Below, one piece after another: positions 35,386-44,621 of a stretch of DNA of 61,258 bases. The number at the start of each line of letters is the position of its first letter. Within the stretch, counting starts at the first letter, position 1. The stretch spans positions 1 through 61,258 of the forward strand of contig JAZNPF010000027.1 in NCBI GenBank assembly GCA_045589495.1, written 5' to 3'. The stretch is from SIG455 sp045589495 (GTDB lineage: Bacteria > Bacillota > Clostridia > UMGS1810). A program made the position numbers and the translations under genes. Below the pieces are notes generated by a model. That model was not told the origin of the DNA and made no database searches. It worked only from the letters and a program-made list of their open reading frames with translations.

Positions 35386-36112
35386 TCCTGCATCAAGAGT
35401 ATATGTTAACAATAAAAAGAAAATGTGTGCAGATATAGGTATATTATCAGAAGAATATGCACTCCCGGCTGAAACTACACAGGAAGAATTGCTGGAACTT
35501 GTACGCACACTCAATGTTAAAAAAGATATTCATGGTATTCTGGTGCAGTTGCCGTTGCCAAAACATATCGATGAAAAAACTGTTCTTAATACAATAGTTC
35601 CTGAAAAAGACGTAGATGCTTTCCATCCTGTAAATGTTGGAAAAATAATGATTGGTGATTTTGATTTTCTGCCGTGTACACCTGCGGGTATTATGGAACT
35701 TATTGCAGAATCAGGAATTGACCTTGAGGGCAAAAACTGTGTTGTTGTAGGCAGAAGCAATATAGTTGGCAAGCCTATGGCTATGCTTCTTCTTCATAAA
35801 AATGCCACTGTTACAATCTGCCATTCAAAGACACGAAATTTAAAAGAAATCTGTAAAACTGCAGATGTTTTAGTTGCCGCTGTTGGCAGAGCACAGATGA
35901 TTACAGATGAATATGTAAAAGAGGGAGCAGTTGTTATCGACGTTGGTATGAACAGACTTGAAAACAAAAAACTTGTCGGTGACGTTGATTTTGACTCTGT
36001 TGCATCACACACATCTGCAATTACACCGGTTCCAGGCGGTGTTGGTCCTATGACTATCGTAACACTTATGAAAAACACGGTTACTGCTGCAAAAAAAGCA
36101 AACAATATGTAA
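35264..36112 (+). CDS. folD: Methylenetetrahydrofolate dehydrogenase / cyclohydrolase
   Basis: 282 residues, standard for FolD. It interconverts 5,10-methylene-, methenyl- and 10-formyl-tetrahydrofolate with NADP. Seen: YVNNKKKMC near residue 45 with the catalytic Lys, QLPLPKHID near 90, DGFHP-equivalent DAFHP near 118, GRSNIVGKP near 165 and PVPGGVGPMT near 260. The ATG is 7 nt after AGGAGG. The first 122 nt are also read by the YgiQ gene in another frame. Confidence 0.95.
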   Translation: MKILDGKMVSSRIKGELASEVAKMKEAGVHAGLAVIIVGDDPASRVYVNNKKKMCADIGILSEEYALPAETTQEELLELVRTLNVKKDIHGILVQLPLPKHIDEKTVLNTIVPEKDVDAFHPVNVGKIMIGDFDFLPCTPAGIMELIAESGIDLEGKNCVVVGRSNIVGKPMAMLLLHKNATVTICHSKTRNLKEICKTADVLVAAVGRAQMITDEYVKEGAVVIDVGMNRLENKKLVGDVDFDSVASHTSAITPVPGGVGPMTIVTLMKNTVTAAKKANNM

Positions 36113-36114
36113 TT

Positions 36115-36142
36115 AAAAATGCTCCCCGTGGGGAGCATTTTT
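36115..36142. terminator. Bidirectional terminator between folD and the subtilase
   Basis: Stem GCTCCCC/GGGGAGC extended by A-T pairs, 2-nt loop, flanked by AAAAAT and ATTTTT. Confidence 0.9.
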
Positions 36143-37175
36143 AATACATAAGTTTCATCATCATATCATACGCGCGGCTGAATCTGTCATTTTTTCCGTA
36201 TGATGCAACGGAAGAATTTTCGCTACCCATACTGCTGTAGATATATTCCGTAGTACCTATCCGTCCAAAAGAAAACAGACCGTAGCCGTATTGTCTGTCA
36301 CGGCCTCTGTCACCAAGTTTATCTGTATAGATGTTAAGAAGAAGTCTTAATTCCTGTGGTGATAATTTCCTCCCGTAACGAAGAAGACATTTACCGTGCA
36401 GTATTGCGGCAGCACCCGTTATAATCGGTGTTGCCATTGAAGTTCCACTCAATGTTGCATATCCGCCATTGAGGTAAGTTGAATATATATCTTTTCCTGC
36501 GGCAGCAATTTCTGCTTCTCCACCGCATGAAGAAAAATCGGCAATTTTTCTGTTGATATCTACTGCTGTTACGGCAATTGTTTCTCGAAAATTTGCCGGA
36601 TAACCGATGGTGTTTTCACGTTCATGACCTTCATTTCCTGCAGCGCAAATCATACTGATACCTGCGGCTGAAGTTTTTGATATAAGATTTTTGTATTCAT
36701 TTGTGGATAGTTCAGAAGAAAATGACATATTTATAACGTCAACTTTTTTATCTATCATCCAGTTGAGGCTTTTTGCTATAGACGGGTATGTTGTTTTTCC
36801 GTCAGCGTCAAATGCTTTGGCTACGTATAAATCAGATTTTGGAACAACACCGACTACACCAACTCCGTTTTTTTCTGCACAGATAATTCCGGCAACGTGT
36901 GTTCCGTGACCGTTGCGGTCCTCTATATCTTCAGTTGAACCACCTGAAAAGTTAACATAGTCGCGGATTCTTCCTTTAAGGTCTATATGATTTGCACAGA
37001 TACCTGTGTCAATAACGCCAATTTTAATATCTTCGCCCATTGTTTCATCCCACTCAAGAGGAGCACCAACCATTTTAATCCCGTAATCAATGATTTCGTT
37101 ATGTTGGGCGATACGTGTTTTTATCACTTTGCAATCATTTATTTTAAAATTCAATCTATCACTCCTTTTTGACAT
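36141..37175 (-). CDS. Subtilisin-like serine protease, probably intracellular
   Basis: 344 residues. The catalytic triad is present: Asp in VIDTG near residue 55, His in GHGTHVAG near 90, Ser in SGTSMATP near 245, with oxyanion Asn in AAGNEG. There is no signal peptide and only a short N-terminal extension, which fits intracellular subtilisins (IspA type). It may degrade cytosolic proteins during sporulation or stationary phase. It is divergent from the response regulator gene. Confidence 0.92.
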   Translation of the reverse strand: MSKRSDRLNFKINDCKVIKTRIAQHNEIIDYGIKMVGAPLEWDETMGEDIKIGVIDTGICANHIDLKGRIRDYVNFSGGSTEDIEDRNGHGTHVAGIICAEKNGVGVVGVVPKSDLYVAKAFDADGKTTYPSIAKSLNWMIDKKVDVINMSFSSELSTNEYKNLISKTSAAGISMICAAGNEGHERENTIGYPANFRETIAVTAVDINRKIADFSSCGGEAEIAAAGKDIYSTYLNGGYATLSGTSMATPIITGAAAILHGKCLLRYGRKLSPQELRLLLNIYTDKLGDRGRDRQYGYGLFSFGRIGTTEYIYSSMGSENSSVASYGKNDRFSRAYDMMMKLMY

Positions 37176-37217
37176 ATATTAACTTTATATTATAATATGA
37201 AAATTACATAAAAGATT

Positions 37218-37261
37218 TGTTCACAAAATATACTGTTTTTTTATTAAATTTATGATATAAT
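37218..37261 (+). promoter_or_regulatory. Promoter region of the two-component operon with a response-regulator-like box
   Basis: TATAAT at 37256-37261 with a weak CTGTTT 17 bp upstream. TGTTCACAAAATAT at 37218-37231 matches the box before htrA (TGTTTACAAAATGT) at 12 of 14 positions, suggesting autoregulation. Confidence 0.5.
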
Positions 37262-37282
37262 TTAAAATGCAGAGGTGATTAT

Positions 37283-37969
37283 ATGCGTGCAGATAAAATT
37301 TTAGTTGTTGACGATGATGTTAATATTTGCGAACTTATCCGTCTTTATCTTGAAAAAGAAGGGTTTGAGGTGCACTGTGTGTACGATGGCGGTTCAGCAA
37401 TTACAGAGTTTGAAAAGATAAAACCGTCTGGCGTGATACTTGATATTATGTTGCCGGTTATGAACGGACTTGATGTTTTGAAAGAAATACGCAAATCAAG
37501 TATGGTGCCGATAATTATGTTAACCGCCAAAGGTGAAACCATCGACAAAGTTCTTGGCCTTGAACTTGGTGCAGATGACTATATGGTAAAGCCATTTGAA
37601 TCCAAGGAACTCGGTGCACGTGTCAAGGCTGTTCTTCGTAGAGCAGATAATAAAGCAACAAACAATAAAGAAATCGATTTGCCCAATCTTAACATCAATC
37701 TTGATACTTATGAACTTAAACTTGGCGGAGAAAAAATTGAAATTCCGCCAAAAGAACTTGAACTTTTGTATTTTTTATGTAATCATGCAAATAATGTTTT
37801 TACACGTGATCAACTTCTTGATCAGGTGTGGGGATATGACTTTTTTGGTGATTCCAGAACAGTTGATGTGCATATAAAACGTCTACGTGAAAAACTTGAA
37901 TCATACTCATCTCAATGGCAACTTAAGACTGTATGGGGTGTAGGATATAAATTTGAAATAAGCAAATAA
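37283..37969 (+). CDS. OmpR/PhoB-family response regulator
   Basis: 228 residues. The receiver domain (1 to about 118) has the acidic pair DDD near 11, the phosphorylation Asp in LDIMLP near 53, and conserved Thr (MLTA) and Lys (VKPF). The winged-helix output domain (about 135-228) has VDVHIKRLREKL. It resembles PhoP/WalR/ResD types. AGAGGTGAT provides the ribosome site. It is paired with the histidine kinase 20 nt downstream and probably also controls the following htrA gene. Confidence 0.94.
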   Translation: MRADKILVVDDDVNICELIRLYLEKEGFEVHCVYDGGSAITEFEKIKPSGVILDIMLPVMNGLDVLKEIRKSSMVPIIMLTAKGETIDKVLGLELGADDYMVKPFESKELGARVKAVLRRADNKATNNKEIDLPNLNINLDTYELKLGGEKIEIPPKELELLYFLCNHANNVFTRDQLLDQVWGYDFFGDSRTVDVHIKRLREKLESYSSQWQLKTVWGVGYKFEISK

Positions 37970-37989
37970 ATATTAAAGAGGTGAATTCA

Positions 37990-39405
37990 ATGAAAAGAAG
38001 TATACTTAAAAGTTTGATTTTAGGCGGACTTTGTGTTGTTATGCTTTCTTTCATTGTTGCGGGAACTTTCTTTTTCAGTTTGCTTACTGACAGTGCATTG
38101 GATGAAAAAATTCAGGATCTTAAACGTAATGTACCTAAAATAAGTGAACTTTCTTCCATTGCAATTTCAAGTAATTCAACACCTATAAAAAGTATATATC
38201 GCTCTGTTATAGACTCTATCAACGCAAATACAGATGCATCAATAATTGTGTTTGATAAAAAGGGGATTATTGTAACTGTTGCCGGACTTAATAAATCAAC
38301 CTATATAGGTGCACCTATGAACAAGGAACTTTCAATGCCGATATTAAAAGGTGAGGAATACCATAAAACTGGTATGTTGGATGATTTCTTCAACGAGCCG
38401 ACTCTTACTGTTGGTGCTCCTATGTATAATAACGGTGAGATTTTTGGCGGAGTTGTCTTTAATCTTCCCGTTCCTGAAATACGAAGTATGAACCGCAGAA
38501 TTTTTAAAAACTTTATTTCTATGTCTTTGATTACACTGTGTTTTTCTGTATTGTTATATTATTTCATTTCCAAAAGAATAACCAAGCCTATTAAAAATAT
38601 GAGTAATGCAGTTACCGAATTTGCCAAAGGCAATTTTCAAAGGCGCGTAGAGTACAACGGAAACGACGAAATTGGCGAACTGGCAACAAACTTTAATGTA
38701 ATGGCAACCAGTCTGGAAAATCTGGAAAATATGCGCAGTTCATTTGTTGCGAATGTATCACACGAATTAAGAACGCCGATGACAACCATATCGGGATTTA
38801 TAGAGGGAATTCTTGACGGTACAATTTCTGGTGAAGACAGAGATAAATATCTTAAAATTGCACTTGATGAAACAAAACGTCTTTCAAGACTTGTTAATGA
38901 TTTGCTCAGTATTTCAAAAATGGAGAACAGAGAGTTTGAACTGAATAAAAGTGTATTCAGTATAAATGAACGTGTTGTTCAATCCTTATTTAAATTTGAA
39001 TCAAATATCAATGAAAAAAACATAGAAGTTGAACTCAATCTTGCCGATGCCAGTCCTGAGGTTTTTGCTGATAATGATGCTGTTACACAAATTGTAACCA
39101 ATCTTTTGCATAATGCCGTTAAATTCACACCTGATAACGGAAATATATGGATAAGAACATGGGTGACAGGTAAAAAGGCGTATATTGAAATCAAAAATTC
39201 AGGACATGGAATTGAATCTGATAAACTTAAGTTTTTGTTTGACAGATTTTATAAAACAGACGATTCCAGAAGCAGTGATAAAACGGGCGTTGGACTTGGA
39301 CTGTTTATCGTTAAAAATCTTTTAAATCATCACGGTGAAAAAATCTGGGTTGAAAGCGAACTGGATAAGCATACGAAATTTGTGTTTTCGCTTACTGTTG
39401 CGTAA
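37990..39405 (+). CDS. Sensor histidine kinase
   Basis: 471 residues. Membrane segments at about 9-31 and 170-190 enclose an extracytoplasmic sensor of about 140 residues (PAS/dCache-like). A HAMP domain (about 192-245) follows, then HisKA with the phospho-acceptor His in SHELRTP near 258, and HATPase_c with N, G1 (GHGIES) and G2 (GVGLGLFIVK) boxes. ATG at 37990 chosen: AGAGGTG lies 7 nt upstream; the GTG at 37981 overlaps that site. The signal is unknown. A htrA downstream suggests envelope stress. Confidence 0.93.
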   Translation: MKRSILKSLILGGLCVVMLSFIVAGTFFFSLLTDSALDEKIQDLKRNVPKISELSSIAISSNSTPIKSIYRSVIDSINANTDASIIVFDKKGIIVTVAGLNKSTYIGAPMNKELSMPILKGEEYHKTGMLDDFFNEPTLTVGAPMYNNGEIFGGVVFNLPVPEIRSMNRRIFKNFISMSLITLCFSVLLYYFISKRITKPIKNMSNAVTEFAKGNFQRRVEYNGNDEIGELATNFNVMATSLENLENMRSSFVANVSHELRTPMTTISGFIEGILDGTISGEDRDKYLKIALDETKRLSRLVNDLLSISKMENREFELNKSVFSINERVVQSLFKFESNINEKNIEVELNLADASPEVFADNDAVTQIVTNLLHNAVKFTPDNGNIWIRTWVTGKKAYIEIKNSGHGIESDKLKFLFDRFYKTDDSRSSDKTGVGLGLFIVKNLLNHHGEKIWVESELDKHTKFVFSLTVA

Positions 39406-39466
39406 TGTTTACAAAATGTTAATATTTTGTATGATTTATTTTAAAAAAATCGAATTATTATATAAT
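39406..39466 (+). promoter_or_regulatory. Regulated promoter of htrA with three 11-bp direct repeats
   Basis: TGTTTA (39406), TGTTAA (39417) and TGTATG (39428), each separated by N5, directly precede the -35 position. TATAAT is at 39461-39466 but no -35 hexamer is recognisable, as expected for an activator-dependent promoter. The repeats resemble WalR/PhoP-type sites of OmpR-family regulators. Confidence 0.6.
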
Positions 39467-39492
39467 TAAGATACTTCTTAGGAGGGGATTTT

Positions 39493-40791
39493 ATGAATAA
39501 TTATCAATGGCATAATGATGATTTCCAGACTAACACTACTCACGGTACTTATAACGAGTATAGTTATGATGTGGAAAATAATGACAAAAAAGTAAGTGCC
39601 GGCAAAAGAATTAGCTGTTTATCAAAAAAAACGGTTAAATTGCCTGTGGCGATTTTATCGGTGATTGTTGCGGTTGCGGTAACGATTTCAGGTTATGCAC
39701 TTATTTCACCTATGTTCAAAGATGATTCCATAACACTTGAGCAACTTCAGGGTAATGTTGCAACTACTGAGAAACCGGCTGAGGAAGATGTTGCACACGG
39801 AATAATAAATTCCGCCTCTAAAAAACCACTTACAATCCCGGAAATTGCTAAAAAGGTTGGTCCTGCAGTTGTAGGTGTTGTAAACAAGGTAACTTATAAT
39901 AACATTCAGCGTTACGGAATTTACGGATTCCTTCCTGAAGATTATTATGGAAATGATGAAACTGTTGAATCAGGTAGTGGTTCAGGTGTTATTATAAGTG
40001 AAGACGGCTATGTTGTAACAAATTATCACGTTATTGAAGGTGCAAGCGAAATTTACGTCATTACCAATACCGGTGAAGAATATAAAGCAATTCTTAAAGG
40101 TTCTGATGCAAGAACAGACCTTGCTGTTTTAAAGATTGATGGCACATTTCCTTATGCAACTCTTGGCAACAGTTCAGAACTTGAAGTGGGAGAACTTGCC
40201 GTTGCTATTGGCAATCCTCTTGGTCAGGAGTTTGCGGGAACTGTTACTGACGGAATCATCAGTGCGCTTAACCGTTCTATAACGGTTGATAATAAGCAAT
40301 TGACTCTTTTGCAGACAAATGCGGCGATTAACCCCGGTAATTCCGGCGGACCGCTTGTAAATCAGTATGGTGAAGTTATCGGTATCAATACCGCTAAAAT
40401 TTCGTCTGATCAACTTGAAGGTCTTGGATTTGCAATTCCGATTGATGAAGCAAAACCGATAATTGATGACCTTCTCCAGAGTGGTTATGTAAGAGGACGT
40501 CCCGTTATAGGTATCGGCGGAAGAAATATTACTGAGCAGATGGCAAAAGCGTACGAGATGAAAGTAGGAATATATGTATCCAGTATGAGTCCTAATTCAC
40601 CTGCGTATATGTCGGGAGTTCAAATAGGGGATATAATCGTTGAAGCGGACGGCAAAAAAGTTAAAACAGTAGATGAACTTAACGAACTTAAAAACAAGCA
40701 TACAGTCGGCGATAGATTTGAGCTTAAAATATATCGTAACGGTGCATATAAAACAATAACAATAATACTTGGAGAAGAAATTCCTGAATGA
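39493..40791 (+). CDS. HtrA/DegP-like serine protease
   Basis: 432 residues. A cytoplasmic N-terminal region (about 50) precedes one membrane anchor at about 52-75. The trypsin-like domain has His in NYHVIEGA near 177, Asp in TDLAVLK near 208 and Ser in NPGNSGGPL near 284. A C-terminal PDZ domain (about 335-430) binds substrate tails. It removes misfolded exported proteins. AGGAGGGG lies 7 nt before the ATG. Terminator follows. Confidence 0.95.
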   Translation: MNNYQWHNDDFQTNTTHGTYNEYSYDVENNDKKVSAGKRISCLSKKTVKLPVAILSVIVAVAVTISGYALISPMFKDDSITLEQLQGNVATTEKPAEEDVAHGIINSASKKPLTIPEIAKKVGPAVVGVVNKVTYNNIQRYGIYGFLPEDYYGNDETVESGSGSGVIISEDGYVVTNYHVIEGASEIYVITNTGEEYKAILKGSDARTDLAVLKIDGTFPYATLGNSSELEVGELAVAIGNPLGQEFAGTVTDGIISALNRSITVDNKQLTLLQTNAAINPGNSGGPLVNQYGEVIGINTAKISSDQLEGLGFAIPIDEAKPIIDDLLQSGYVRGRPVIGIGGRNITEQMAKAYEMKVGIYVSSMSPNSPAYMSGVQIGDIIVEADGKKVKTVDELNELKNKHTVGDRFELKIYRNGAYKTITIILGEEIPE

Positions 40792-40800
40792 TTTCTAAAC

Positions 40801-40828
40801 TAAAAGCGTACCAGCGGTACGCTTTTAT
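40801..40828 (+). terminator. Terminator after htrA
   Basis: Stem AAAAGCGTACC/GGTACGCTTTT with a 3-nt loop and T-rich tail. Confidence 0.85.
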
Positions 40829-40873
40829 ATTACAATGTATGTGAAAAGAATTATAATCAAGGGGTATACAACA

Positions 40874-41479
40874 GTGATAAAGAATTATATTTTTGATTTT
40901 GGTAATGTGTTAGGCGAATTTTCTCCGGAAAAACTGACCGCACCTTATGTTAGTGATAATGAAACTAAAAAGTACTTAAGTGATGTTGTGTTTGACCGTG
41001 TTTACTGGGATAAGTTGGATGATGGAACTATCAGCGATGATGAGGTGAAGCAAAAATTGCGAGAACGTGTACCGCCTGATATGGCTGACCTTGCGTGCTT
41101 GGTGTATGATAACTGGGTAAGGACCATGACTCCCATTAAAGATATGCAACAGTTGATTTTGGATATCTGTAAAACTGATAAGAAATTGTATTTACTGTCA
41201 AATATCAGTATTGGATTTGCAAACACTTATAAAGACGTTGAGTGGATAAAACAACTTTTTGATCGCTTTGACGGATTGGTTTTTTCCGGCACAATCGGAA
41301 TGGTAAAGCCTGACAGAGAGATTTTTGAATATTTACTAAATAAGTATGAACTGGAAGCCGAAGAATGTTTGTTTGTTGATGACAGCACCAAAAATATTGA
41401 TGGTGCGAAAGCGGTTGGTATCAATACATATTTGTTTGACGGTGATGTAGATAAATTAAGGGCTTATCTGCATATTTAA
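40874..41479 (+). CDS. HAD-superfamily hydrolase, IA subfamily
   Basis: 201 residues. Motif I IFDFGNVL has the nucleophile Asp and, like YihX sugar phosphatases, Gly where many HADs have the second Asp. Motif II is LLSN, motif III the Lys in GMVKPD, motif IV VDDS. A phosphatase of small molecules is likely. GTG at 40874 chosen: AAGGGG is 9 nt upstream. It stands between two terminators, as a single gene. Confidence 0.85.
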   Translation: MIKNYIFDFGNVLGEFSPEKLTAPYVSDNETKKYLSDVVFDRVYWDKLDDGTISDDEVKQKLRERVPPDMADLACLVYDNWVRTMTPIKDMQQLILDICKTDKKLYLLSNISIGFANTYKDVEWIKQLFDRFDGLVFSGTIGMVKPDREIFEYLLNKYELEAEECLFVDDSTKNIDGAKAVGINTYLFDGDVDKLRAYLHI

Positions 41480-41494
41480 ATTAAATATTTATAA

Positions 41495-41542
41495 TAAAAA
41501 CCTCAAAACTTATCACTTTCCAGTGACGGTTTTGAGGTTTTT
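41495..41542. terminator. Bidirectional terminator between the HAD gene and rlmN
   Basis: Long hairpin AAAAACCTCAAAAC...GTTTTGAGGTTTTT with an inner TCACT/AGTGA pair, flanked by A and T runs. Confidence 0.88.
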
Positions 41543-42563
41543 AATTTATTTTGCTGTAGTTGGCACGTAATTGACCGCACGCAGCGTTCATATCACTTCC
41601 AAACTCACGTCTTACAGTAACATTTATTCCGTGCTTTTTTAAAATATCAAAAAATTCCGAAATACGCTTTTTTTCGCTTGGTTCATAATTTGCAGACTGT
41701 GTTTTGTTGTAGGGTATAAGGTTTATGTAGCAGTTTATATCTTTGACAAGTTCTGCTAATTGCAGTGCGCAATCGTTGCTGTCGTTTAAATCTTTTATCA
41801 TTATGTATGCAAATGTGATTTTTTTGTTGCTTTTTTCAGTGTAAGTTTTTGATGCACTGATTAGTTCTTGTATAGAATATTTCTTGTTTATCGGCATTAT
41901 AATATTTCGCAGTTCATTGTTTGGTGCGTGTAAACTTATTGCAAGACTGTTTAAGCAATCACGTTTTGAGTATTCAATAATTTTAGGGGTAATACCACAG
42001 GTTGAAATTGTCACATGCCTTGCGGCAATACCAGTTCCTAACTGCTCAGTTATAATATCTATAAAATCCATTACATTGTCATAATTGTCAAAAGGTTCGC
42101 CAATCCCCATCAAAACAATGTGGGATATGGGCAATTTCAAAATATCGGAGATATATAAAACTTGCTGAACAATTTCGTGTGTTTTGAGATTTCGTATTTT
42201 TTTAAGTTTTCCGCTTTCGCAAAATGCACAGTTCATATTACAACCGACTTGTGTGGAAACGCATACACCGTTTCCGTAATCATGTTTCATCAGTACAGTT
42301 TCAATAGTATGTCCATCAGATAGTCGGAACAAATATTTGCATGCGTTTTCATCTTCGGATTTTGTTAAAAATTCAATATTTGTAAGTTCAAAGTCGCTGA
42401 TGAGTCTTTCCTTTACAGTGGTTGAAAGATTATTGATTTGTGAAAAAGAACTCACTTTTTCTTTGTATACTGCTCGAAAAACGATTTTTGCTTTTGCCGG
42501 ATTTTCCCCGTATGATTTAAAATAGTTTTCAAGCATTTTCAAAGTTTGATCGTATATGTTCAT
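41541..42563 (-). CDS. rlmN: 23S rRNA/tRNA adenine-C2 methyltransferase RlmN
   Basis: 340 residues. A radical SAM enzyme that methylates A2503 of 23S rRNA and A37 of some tRNAs. Seen: cluster motif GCNMNCAFC near residue 105, GIGEPFDNYD near 165, and the two mechanistic cysteines (one near 330 in the C-terminal AACGQL, the other in the ISTCG region). A promoter (TTTACA-N17-TATAAT) lies upstream. Monocistronic. Confidence 0.93.
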   Translation of the reverse strand: MNIYDQTLKMLENYFKSYGENPAKAKIVFRAVYKEKVSSFSQINNLSTTVKERLISDFELTNIEFLTKSEDENACKYLFRLSDGHTIETVLMKHDYGNGVCVSTQVGCNMNCAFCESGKLKKIRNLKTHEIVQQVLYISDILKLPISHIVLMGIGEPFDNYDNVMDFIDIITEQLGTGIAARHVTISTCGITPKIIEYSKRDCLNSLAISLHAPNNELRNIIMPINKKYSIQELISASKTYTEKSNKKITFAYIMIKDLNDSNDCALQLAELVKDINCYINLIPYNKTQSANYEPSEKKRISEFFDILKKHGINVTVRREFGSDMNAACGQLRANYSKIN

Positions 42564-42598
42564 CTTTTTTCCTCTAAAAAGTAAAATTTTCTTTTTTA

Positions 42599-42627
42599 AT
42601 TATATCTTAAAAACATTTTGTTGTAAA
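42599..42627 (-). promoter_or_regulatory. Promoter of rlmN
   Basis: Minus strand TTTACA (42622-42627), 17-bp spacer, TATAAT (42599-42604). Confidence 0.65.
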
Positions 42628-42658
42628 GGATCAAAAACATTGCGCAATGATAATTACA

Positions 42659-42687
42659 TTGACTAATAATTACATAAATGGTATAAT
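42659..42687 (+). promoter_or_regulatory. Promoter of the lipid kinase operon
   Basis: TTGACT (42659-42664), 17-bp spacer, TATAAT (42682-42687). Confidence 0.75.
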
Positions 42688-42755
42688 TTTAACAACTTTT
42701 GTAATATTGTTGTTGGTACGATATTAAAATAAAATATTATTTTTCGGAGATTGAT

Positions 42756-43730
42756 ATGAAAACAGTTTTTATAATTAACCCTATGGCGGGGCAGGGTAAA
42801 AATATTGTCAAATTATCAGAGCATATTACCGAAACTGCAAATAAATTAAACGCAAATGTTGAGATTTACATTACCAAAGCGGTTGGTGATGCTCAAAGAT
42901 TTGTTAATGATTATTGTAAAAATTACGGCGTTGCACGTTTTATTGCCTGCGGAGGAGATGGTACATTAAACGAAGTAGTAAATGGTGCAATATCCTATGA
43001 AGGAACAGAAGTTGGTGTACTGCCTATGGGAACCGGTAATGATTTTTGCAGAAATTTTGATTATGCCGGCACATTTGACAAAATAGATGAACAGATAAAC
43101 GGCGGCTGCATAAAGTGTGATGCCATCAGATACTGCACAAATATAAACGGTCATATTAAAACCGGATATTGCGTAAATATGTTTAATATCGGATTTGATT
43201 GTAATGTTGCTGATATGACAGCAAATATGAAAACAAAACCTTTCGTATCAGGAGCACTTGCGTACTTGCTTTCAATTTTTGCAACACTTATAAAGAAAAA
43301 TGGTGCAAATTTAAATATTGAACTTGACGGCGATATTAAACATAGCGGTCAGTTGCTTTTGATTTCTGTTGCAAACGGCTGTTTCTGTGGAGGGGGTATA
43401 AAAAGCAATCCACTTGCATCTGTTCAGGATGGTTTTATAAACGTTAATATAATTAAGAATATATCGAGAATTAAACTTATGGAAGTGTTGCCGCATTATA
43501 TGAAAGGTGATTTTTTGCAACTAAAAAATATTGATACAATTATTTCATCTCTCAAATGTAAAAAAGCAGTTATTACGCCTGTTGATGACATGATAAGGCT
43601 ATGTGTTGACGGAGAAATTATTGATGCCGGAGTAACGGGATTTGAAATTGTACCGGAGGCGTTTAATTTCGTTATTCCTGTAAATAATATAAATAAGGAG
43701 ATACCCTATGTCGTTCAAACTGGAAGATAA
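42756..43730 (+). CDS. Diacylglycerol/lipid kinase family protein
   Basis: 324 residues. The N-terminal nucleotide-binding domain has INPMAGQGKN and the signature GGDGTLNEVVNG near residue 69, with MGTGNDF near 90. It probably phosphorylates diacylglycerol or a related lipid, recycling it to phosphatidate (DgkB/YegS class). CGGAG precedes the ATG. Its end overlaps the 5'-nucleotidase gene by 23 nt. Confidence 0.92.
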   Translation: MKTVFIINPMAGQGKNIVKLSEHITETANKLNANVEIYITKAVGDAQRFVNDYCKNYGVARFIACGGDGTLNEVVNGAISYEGTEVGVLPMGTGNDFCRNFDYAGTFDKIDEQINGGCIKCDAIRYCTNINGHIKTGYCVNMFNIGFDCNVADMTANMKTKPFVSGALAYLLSIFATLIKKNGANLNIELDGDIKHSGQLLLISVANGCFCGGGIKSNPLASVQDGFINVNIIKNISRIKLMEVLPHYMKGDFLQLKNIDTIISSLKCKKAVITPVDDMIRLCVDGEIIDAGVTGFEIVPEAFNFVIPVNNINKEIPYVVQTGR

Positions 43731-44604
43731 ACTTGTAATTGGCGTTTCATCAAGAGCGCTGTTTGATTTAGAATCTGAAAACGAAATTTTTGAAAAAGAA
43801 GGACTTAACGCTTATTCTGACTATCAGTTACAGCACGAAAAGGATATTCTCAAGCCCGGAACTGCATTTCCTCTTGTTAAAGCCTTGCAACAATTGAATG
43901 CAGACGGGAGATATCTTACAGAAATAATTGTTATGTCTAAAAATAGTGCAGATACCAGTTTGAGAATATTTAACTCAATTGAGCATTATAATCTTGATAT
44001 CAGCAGAGCAGCACTTGTGAGTGGAAAATCTATTGCTCCTTATCTTGATGCGTTTAAAACGGATTTGTTTCTTTCTGCTAACGAAAATGATGTTCAGGAG
44101 GCTATAAATGCCAATATTGCGGCAGGTATTATATGTGACCATTCAAATTTGCCTATAAACCCTGATGATGATATACCGGAAATACGTATTGCATTTGACG
44201 GTGATGCGGTAATATTTTCTGATGAGGCTGAACGCATATATCAGGCACAAGGCTTACAGGCATTTTCTGAGCACGAACAAAAAAATGCGCAAAATCCTTT
44301 GCCGGAGGGGCCATTTGCTAAGTTACTGAAAACTATTTCTATCATTCAGGAAAAATTTCCTGAAGAAAATATGCCTATACGAACCGCACTTGTAACAGCA
44401 AGGAACGCTCCTGCACACGAAAGGGTGGTGCGCACTTTACGTGCTTGGAATGTGCGTATTGATGAAGTGTTTTTCCTTGGCGGCATAGAAAAGAGCGAAG
44501 TTTTGAAAGCATTTGGAGCAAATATATTTTTTGATGACCAGGAAATACATACAGATCCTGCATCTAAAATGGTGCCGTCTGCACGTGTTCCTTATAAAAA
44601 ATAA
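43708..44604 (+). CDS. 5'-nucleotidase (cytosolic cN-I type)
   Basis: 298 residues. The 5_nucleotid family shows VIGVSSRALFDL at the N-terminus, RIAFDGDAVIFSDEAE near 155 with the HAD-type Asp nucleophile, TARNAPAHERVVRTLRAW near 230 and FFDDQEIH near 275. It dephosphorylates nucleoside monophosphates. AAGGAG precedes the ATG, and the start lies within the end of the lipid kinase gene, so they are coupled. The gene is rare in this context but the family match is clear. Confidence 0.9.
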   Translation: MSFKLEDKLVIGVSSRALFDLESENEIFEKEGLNAYSDYQLQHEKDILKPGTAFPLVKALQQLNADGRYLTEIIVMSKNSADTSLRIFNSIEHYNLDISRAALVSGKSIAPYLDAFKTDLFLSANENDVQEAINANIAAGIICDHSNLPINPDDDIPEIRIAFDGDAVIFSDEAERIYQAQGLQAFSEHEQKNAQNPLPEGPFAKLLKTISIIQEKFPEENMPIRTALVTARNAPAHERVVRTLRAWNVRIDEVFFLGGIEKSEVLKAFGANIFFDDQEIHTDPASKMVPSARVPYKK

Positions 44605-44621
44605 TGATGACGGGTGAGGAT

